Shown: positions 5,812 to 9,167 of the stretch, in pieces
Layout of the letters: each line of letters opens with the position of its first letter
Numbering within the stretch: the first letter of the stretch is position 1
DNA from: an uncultured Flavobacteriales bacterium
GTDB lineage: Bacteria; Bacteroidota; Bacteroidia; Flavobacteriales; UBA1820
Direction: 5' to 3'
Assembly: GCA_959608625.1 (NCBI GenBank)
Contig: CAUHQV010000052.1
Span: 1-9,167 of the forward strand
Length of the DNA: 9,167 bases
Translations under genes and position numbers: made by a program
The notes under the pieces: generated by a model
Database searches by the model: none
What the model was told of the DNA's origin: nothing
Seen by the model: only the letters and a program-made list of their open reading frames with translations

Positions 5812-7187
5812 TGGCAGTAGTTTTTATAGAAAAGGGTGATCGCCTCAATGCCGCGGAAGAACTGCGCGAGGCTATAGTTTTCGTTGGGGGAGTGGATCGC
5901 ATCGGTATCCAGTCCGAAGCCCATCAGGATAGTCTTGCGGCCCAGGTATTTTTCGAACATCGGCACCACGCCGATGCTTCCCCCGCCGCGTACCGGTACG
6001 GCCGGTTTGCCGTATACTTCGGTCAGTGCATCGGCGGCAGCCCGGTAGGCCTTCCCGGAAACGGGAGTGACATATGGATACGCCCCTTGCGTAGGAGTTA
6101 CTTCCACCGTAACACCTGCCGGGGCCAGCGATTTGAAATAATCGACGAACATCCGGTTCACTTTTTCCGGATCCTGATCCGGAACCAGGCGGATGGATAT
6201 TTTGGCATGGGCCTCGGCGGGCAGGATAGTCTTGGCTCCTTCGCCGGTGTAACCGCCCCAGATGCCGTTCACGTCTAATGCCGGGCGGATAGTGGCGCGT
6301 TCCCGGGTATTGTATCCCTCTTCGCCGGCGACTTCCCGTACGCCCACATTATTCTTGTAGCGTTCCATGTCGAGGGGGAGTTTGTCCATCTCGGCCCGTT
6401 CCTGCGGGCTTACTTCCACCACGTCGTCGTAGAAATTGGGGATGGTGATCCGCTTTTTATCGTCGTGCAGGGCCGCGATCATTTGGCACAGGGCGGTGCA
6501 GGGGTTGACAACAGCGCCCCCGAAGTGCCCCGAGTGCAGGTCGCGCGAAGGGCCTTTGACCGTGATCTCGAAATACGACAATCCACGCAGCCCCGTCATC
6601 ACGGACGGCTGCTCCTTTCCCGCCATCGTCGTGTCGGACACCAGCACGACGTCGCAGGCCAAAAGGTCGGCATGATCGCGCACGAAAGCGTCGAGGTGGG
6701 ACGATCCGGCCTCTTCTTCGCCTTCGATGAGGAATTTGATGTTGCAGGGCAGCTTCCCGGATTTTACCAGGTATTCGAAAGCCAGCACGTGCATATACAT
6801 TTGGCCCTTATCGTCATTGGCCCCGCGGGCGAAGATGGCCCCTTCGGGATGGAGGGCGGTCTTTTTGATCACAGGCTCGAACGGCGGGGTTTCCCAGAGC
6901 TCCAGCGGTACGACCGGCTGTACGTCGTAATGCCCGTACACCAGCACGGTCGGTTTGTCCTCCCCGATGATCTTTTCGGCCAGTACGGCCGGATGGCCGC
7001 CTGTCTCCATGACTTCGGCACGATCCGCCCCGGCCGCCAGGAATTTGTCCGCCAATACTTTGGCCATGGTTTGCATATCTTCCCGATGGGCGCTCACGGC
7101 CGAAATGGACGGAATGCGCAGGATGGCAAACAGCTCGACGAGCATGCGGGATTTTTCCTTTTCGATGTATTGTTTTATATCTTCCAT
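5808..7187 (-). CDS. M20-family metallodipeptidase
   Basis: This 459-residue protein is a two-zinc M20 (carnosinase/PepV-like) dipeptidase. Numbered from the chosen start, GHYDVQP gives H86 and D88. GANDDKG gives the bridging D125. EGEEEAG gives general base E158 and ligand E159. D185 lies in VSDTTM, and H432 in DAIHSPNEN. The lid or dimerisation domain spans roughly residues 200-350. All metal and catalytic residues are intact, and there is no signal peptide, so it should hydrolyse di- or tripeptides in the cytosol. The frame is open up to 7241, but those extra 18 residues (FFYKFVNYKTKKRPR) are unlike the family and upstream of a -7-like element at 7220-7227. The ATG at 7187 is therefore chosen. 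It is first gene of a two-gene unit with YkuD and divergent from the peptide ABC ATPase. Confidence 0.93.
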   Translation of the reverse strand: MEDIKQYIEKEKSRMLVELFAILRIPSISAVSAHREDMQTMAKVLADKFLAAGADRAEVMETGGHPAVLAEKIIGEDKPTVLVYGHYDVQPVVPLELWETPPFEPVIKKTALHPEGAIFARGANDDKGQMYMHVLAFEYLVKSGKLPCNIKFLIEGEEEAGSSHLDAFVRDHADLLACDVVLVSDTTMAGKEQPSVMTGLRGLSYFEITVKGPSRDLHSGHFGGAVVNPCTALCQMIAALHDDKKRITIPNFYDDVVEVSPQERAEMDKLPLDMERYKNNVGVREVAGEEGYNTRERATIRPALDVNGIWGGYTGEGAKTILPAEAHAKISIRLVPDQDPEKVNRMFVDYFKSLAPAGVTVEVTPTQGAYPYVTPVSGKAYRAAADALTEVYGKPAVPVRGGGSIGVVPMFEKYLGRKTILMGFGLDTDAIHSPNENYSLAQFFRGIEAITLFYKNYCQ

Positions 7188-7219
7188 AATGCGAGGGCGT
7201 TTTTTCGTTTTATAATTAA

Positions 7220-7227
7220 CAAATTTA
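7220..7227 (-). promoter_or_regulatory. -7 element for the M20-YkuD operon
   Basis: On the minus strand TAAATTTG matches TAnnTTTG exactly, 32 bases before the chosen M20 start. No clear TTTG -33 is present. It supports the shorter M20 start, since a start at 7241 would lie upstream of it. Confidence 0.4.
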
Positions 7228-7242
7228 TAAAAAAATGTCATG

Positions 7243-7270
7243 ATTGGTATGTTCTTCTTGCCTAATTTTG
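7243..7270 (+). promoter_or_regulatory. Promoter for the fused ABC ATPase gene
   Basis: TAATTTTG at 7263-7270 is an exact TAnnTTTG -7 match. ATTG at 7243-7246 is a weak -33 at a rather short 16-base spacing. Transcription would start near 7277, leaving about 20 bases of leader before the ATG at 7298. Confidence 0.45.
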
Positions 7271-7297
7271 TAACTTCAAAAAGTGTGTAGGCATTCT

Positions 7298-8995
7298 ATG
7301 GAGGAAGGAAATATTCTCGAAGTACGCGGATTGGGCATCGGTACCGTAAAAGACGGGGACGGCCGCCAGTTGGTGGAAGATGTGAGCTTTTCCCTGAAAA
7401 AGGGAAAGGTGCTGGGCATCGTAGGCGAATCCGGCAGCGGGAAATCCATCACTTGTTATGCCATAACCGGCCTTCTGAACCCCAACCTGAAGGTATCCGG
7501 CGGGGAAGTCCTTTTCCGCCAGGGGGGTGAGGTGCTCGATTTGGCGACCTTGCCCGAGAAACGTTTCCGCAAGTTGCGGGGCGAACGGATCACGATGATT
7601 TTCCAGGAGCCGATGAGCGCGTTGAACCCCGTTCAGCGATGTGGCGCCCAGGTGGAAGAGGTGCTGAAAATACACACCAAAATGACTGCCGCACAGCGAA
7701 AGGCCGAAGTACTCAAGCTTTTCGGGCAGGTAAAACTCCCCGATCCGGAACGTATCTACAATTCTTACCCCCATCAGATATCCGGCGGACAGAAACAGCG
7801 TGTGGTCATCGCGATGGCCATTGCCTGCAAGCCGGACGTGATCATCGCCGATGAACCTACCACAGCCTTAGATGTTACGGTACAGAAAGAGATCGTCAAT
7901 CTTTTGTCCGAAATAAGCCGTACGACCGAGATGGCGATTATCTTTATCACCCATGACCTGGCACTTATATCCGAGATTGCCGACGAAGTGTTGGTGATGT
8001 ACCACGGCAGGGTCGAAGAGAAAGGAACGAAGAAAGAAATATTTTCCAATCCCCAATCCCCGTATACCAAAGGTCTGTTGGCCTGCCGTCCTAAATTGGG
8101 GCAGAAGGTCAACCGGCTGCCGGTCGTGGCGGATTTTATGGACGGCAAAATGCCGGAGGGGGCCCCTTTGACCGAAGACCAAATCATAGCCCGGGAGGCA
8201 GAAGTGGAACAGCGTGCGCCACTGCTGCGGATACGCGGGGTGTCCAAATGGTTCCGCAGCGACCGAAGCCGTGACATTACCCGGGCCGTACAGGATGTAA
8301 ACCTCGATATATATAAGGGTGAAACGCTGGGCTTGGTCGGAGAAAGCGGATGCGGTAAAAGCACCCTTTCCCGGGCCATACTCATGCTCGACCCACCGAG
8401 CGAAGGGGAGGTGTTTTACCGGGGGAAGGATATTACGAAACTTTCTCCCAAAGAACTGATGAGCCTTCGCCGGGATATTCAGATCATTTTCCAGGATCCG
8501 TTCGCATCGCTGAATCCCATGCTCAGCGTCGGGGAGGCCCTTATCGAACCGATGCGGGTGCATGGAATACTGGATAACGACCAGCAACGCAAGGAACATA
8601 TCGCGGAACTGCTGAAGAAAGTGGGGTTGTCCCCCGACGTATCTTCCCGCTATCCCCACCAGTTTTCGGGCGGCCAGCGTCAGCGTATCGGGATCGCGCG
8701 GGCTTTGGTCCTCAAACCTTCCTTTATTATATGTGACGAATCCGTTTCGGCCCTCGACGTATCGGTGCAGGCGCAGGTACTCAATCTGCTTAATGACCTA
8801 AAAGACGATTACGGGTTTACCTACCTCTTTATATCCCATGATTTGAGCGTCGTGCAGTATATGTCCGACCACTTGGCCGTCATGCAGGGCGGACAGATCG
8901 TGGAATACGGGCGCACGGACGTGGTTTATAAAAATCCGCAATCTCCCTACACGCAGCGCCTTATGGATGCCATTCCACAGGTTACCCTGGAGTAA
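7298..8995 (+). CDS. Fused Opp/Dpp-type peptide ABC transporter ATPase (two NBDs)
   Basis: This 565-residue protein contains two ATP-binding domains that energise import of di- or oligopeptides. In NBD1 the Walker A is GESGSGKS at 43-50, the signature ISGGQ at 161-165, the Walker B IIADE ends at E186, and the H-loop is H219. In NBD2 the Walker A is GESGCGKS at 348-355, the signature FSGGQ at 456-460, the Walker B IICDE ends at E481, and the H-loop is H514. Each half ends with NPQSPYT (251-257 and 547-553), the hallmark of the oligopeptide-type C-terminal extension. It equals DppD plus DppF (or OppD/OppF) in one chain, like GsiA or YejF. An in-frame GTG at 7283 would add five residues, but it is only about six bases after the predicted transcript start, so the ATG is preferred. 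No permease or binding-protein gene is in the window. Confidence 0.93.
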   Translation: MEEGNILEVRGLGIGTVKDGDGRQLVEDVSFSLKKGKVLGIVGESGSGKSITCYAITGLLNPNLKVSGGEVLFRQGGEVLDLATLPEKRFRKLRGERITMIFQEPMSALNPVQRCGAQVEEVLKIHTKMTAAQRKAEVLKLFGQVKLPDPERIYNSYPHQISGGQKQRVVIAMAIACKPDVIIADEPTTALDVTVQKEIVNLLSEISRTTEMAIIFITHDLALISEIADEVLVMYHGRVEEKGTKKEIFSNPQSPYTKGLLACRPKLGQKVNRLPVVADFMDGKMPEGAPLTEDQIIAREAEVEQRAPLLRIRGVSKWFRSDRSRDITRAVQDVNLDIYKGETLGLVGESGCGKSTLSRAILMLDPPSEGEVFYRGKDITKLSPKELMSLRRDIQIIFQDPFASLNPMLSVGEALIEPMRVHGILDNDQQRKEHIAELLKKVGLSPDVSSRYPHQFSGGQRQRIGIARALVLKPSFIICDESVSALDVSVQAQVLNLLNDLKDDYGFTYLFISHDLSVVQYMSDHLAVMQGGQIVEYGRTDVVYKNPQSPYTQRLMDAIPQVTLE

Positions 8996-9013
8996 AAAAA
9001 ATCCCAAAAAAAA

Positions 9014-9046
9014 TTTGGAGGAAAGCATTCTTTGGCCGTATCTTTG
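9014..9046 (+). promoter_or_regulatory. Strong Bacteroidota promoter at the right end
   Basis: TTTG (9014-9017) and TATCTTTG (9039-9046) are exact matches to the -33 and -7 consensus, with a 21-base spacer. Transcription would start near 9053 and run into the short ORF at 9082 and whatever follows the window. Confidence 0.65.
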
Positions 9047-9081
9047 TCGTCCTGCTCCGTTGAAAAAACACAGGAGGTTTT

Positions 9082-9135
9082 ATGGAAAATGCAGGTTTTC
9101 AAATGGGTGAAAATTTTATAGAAAATTTCGGATAA
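9082..9135 (+). CDS. 17-codon ORF with strong ribosome binding site (leader peptide or broken gene start)
   Basis: MENAGFQMGENFIENFG is followed by TAA. AGGAGG lies at 9072-9077, four bases before the ATG, and an exact-consensus promoter lies about 30 bases upstream. No other start in this window has such a clear SD. After the stop the same frame continues open to the window end as NIWKGVKKGI, which reads like a plausible continuation. It could be a leader peptide or small protein, or the start of a gene interrupted by a nonsense change. I do not recognise the sequence. Confidence 0.4.
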   Translation: MENAGFQMGENFIENFG

Positions 9136-9167
9136 AACATTTGGAAAGGGGTAAAAAAAGGTATTAT

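Noticed and set aside
5371..5820. 149-codon plus-strand frame opposite the YkuD gene
   Set aside because: The minus strand encodes the complete YkuD active site here; the plus frame has no recognisable content.
7188..7241. Longer M20 start at 7241
   Set aside because: The extra 18 residues are unlike the family and include the place where the -7 element and transcript start are predicted.
6465..7265. A 266-codon open frame on the plus strand opposite the M20 gene
   Set aside because: It is antisense to a gene with every catalytic motif intact, its translation resembles no protein family, and it arises from the codon bias of the GC-richer minus-strand gene.
7283..7297. GTG start five codons upstream for the ABC ATPase
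   Set aside because: It would leave only a few bases of leader after the predicted transcript start, and the ATG at 7298 fits the family start better.
7774..8659. Long minus-strand open frames (203 and 263 codons) opposite the ABC ATPase
   Set aside because: Both are shadows of the plus-strand ATPase, whose Walker, signature and H-loop motifs are unambiguous.

Overview
The window reads as a Bacteroidota chromosome, most likely order Bacteroidales. Three things point that way. Promoter-like sequences match the Bacteroidota TTTG / TAnnTTTG pattern (clearest at 4553-4584 and 9014-9046). Most starts lack a Shine-Dalgarno sequence. The protein families present (IbrB-like ParB protein, DUF4407 protein, GlsB/YeaQ-type protein, fused Opp/Dpp ATPase, M20 dipeptidase) are common there. 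I cannot place it to genus.

The left part (1-3016) looks accessory. It starts with an IbrB-like ParB/Srx-fold gene (1-555) and a probable terminator. A 414-base gap with several regulatory-looking elements follows. Then comes a tight three-gene, visibly AT-richer operon: a small HNH nuclease (970-1257), an unrecognised helical cytosolic protein (1277-1843) and a four-helix membrane protein of the DUF4407 type (1833-2894, overlapping the gene before it by 11 bases). This operon is the best candidate in the window for an undescribed system. A nuclease gene next to a membrane protein with a long extracytoplasmic helical region is compatible with a defence or conflict function, but that is inference only.

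The middle part (3017-5251) holds a secreted DRGH-type DNA/RNA non-specific endonuclease and a HAD phosphatase, both on the minus strand. Next come a CAU-anticodon tRNA (probably elongator Met) with its own promoter and terminator, and a small GlsB/YeaQ-like membrane protein with its own terminator.

The right part (5285-8995) has two divergent units sharing a 110-base promoter region. Leftward is an M20 dipeptidase whose stop overlaps the start of a signal-less YkuD L,D-transpeptidase-fold enzyme (ATGA overlap). Rightward is a fused two-domain ATPase of the oligo/dipeptide importer type. Together they suggest peptide or murein-peptide uptake and breakdown. The window ends with a strong promoter, a strong Shine-Dalgarno and a 17-codon ORF whose frame stays open and protein-like after its stop, leading to something outside the window.
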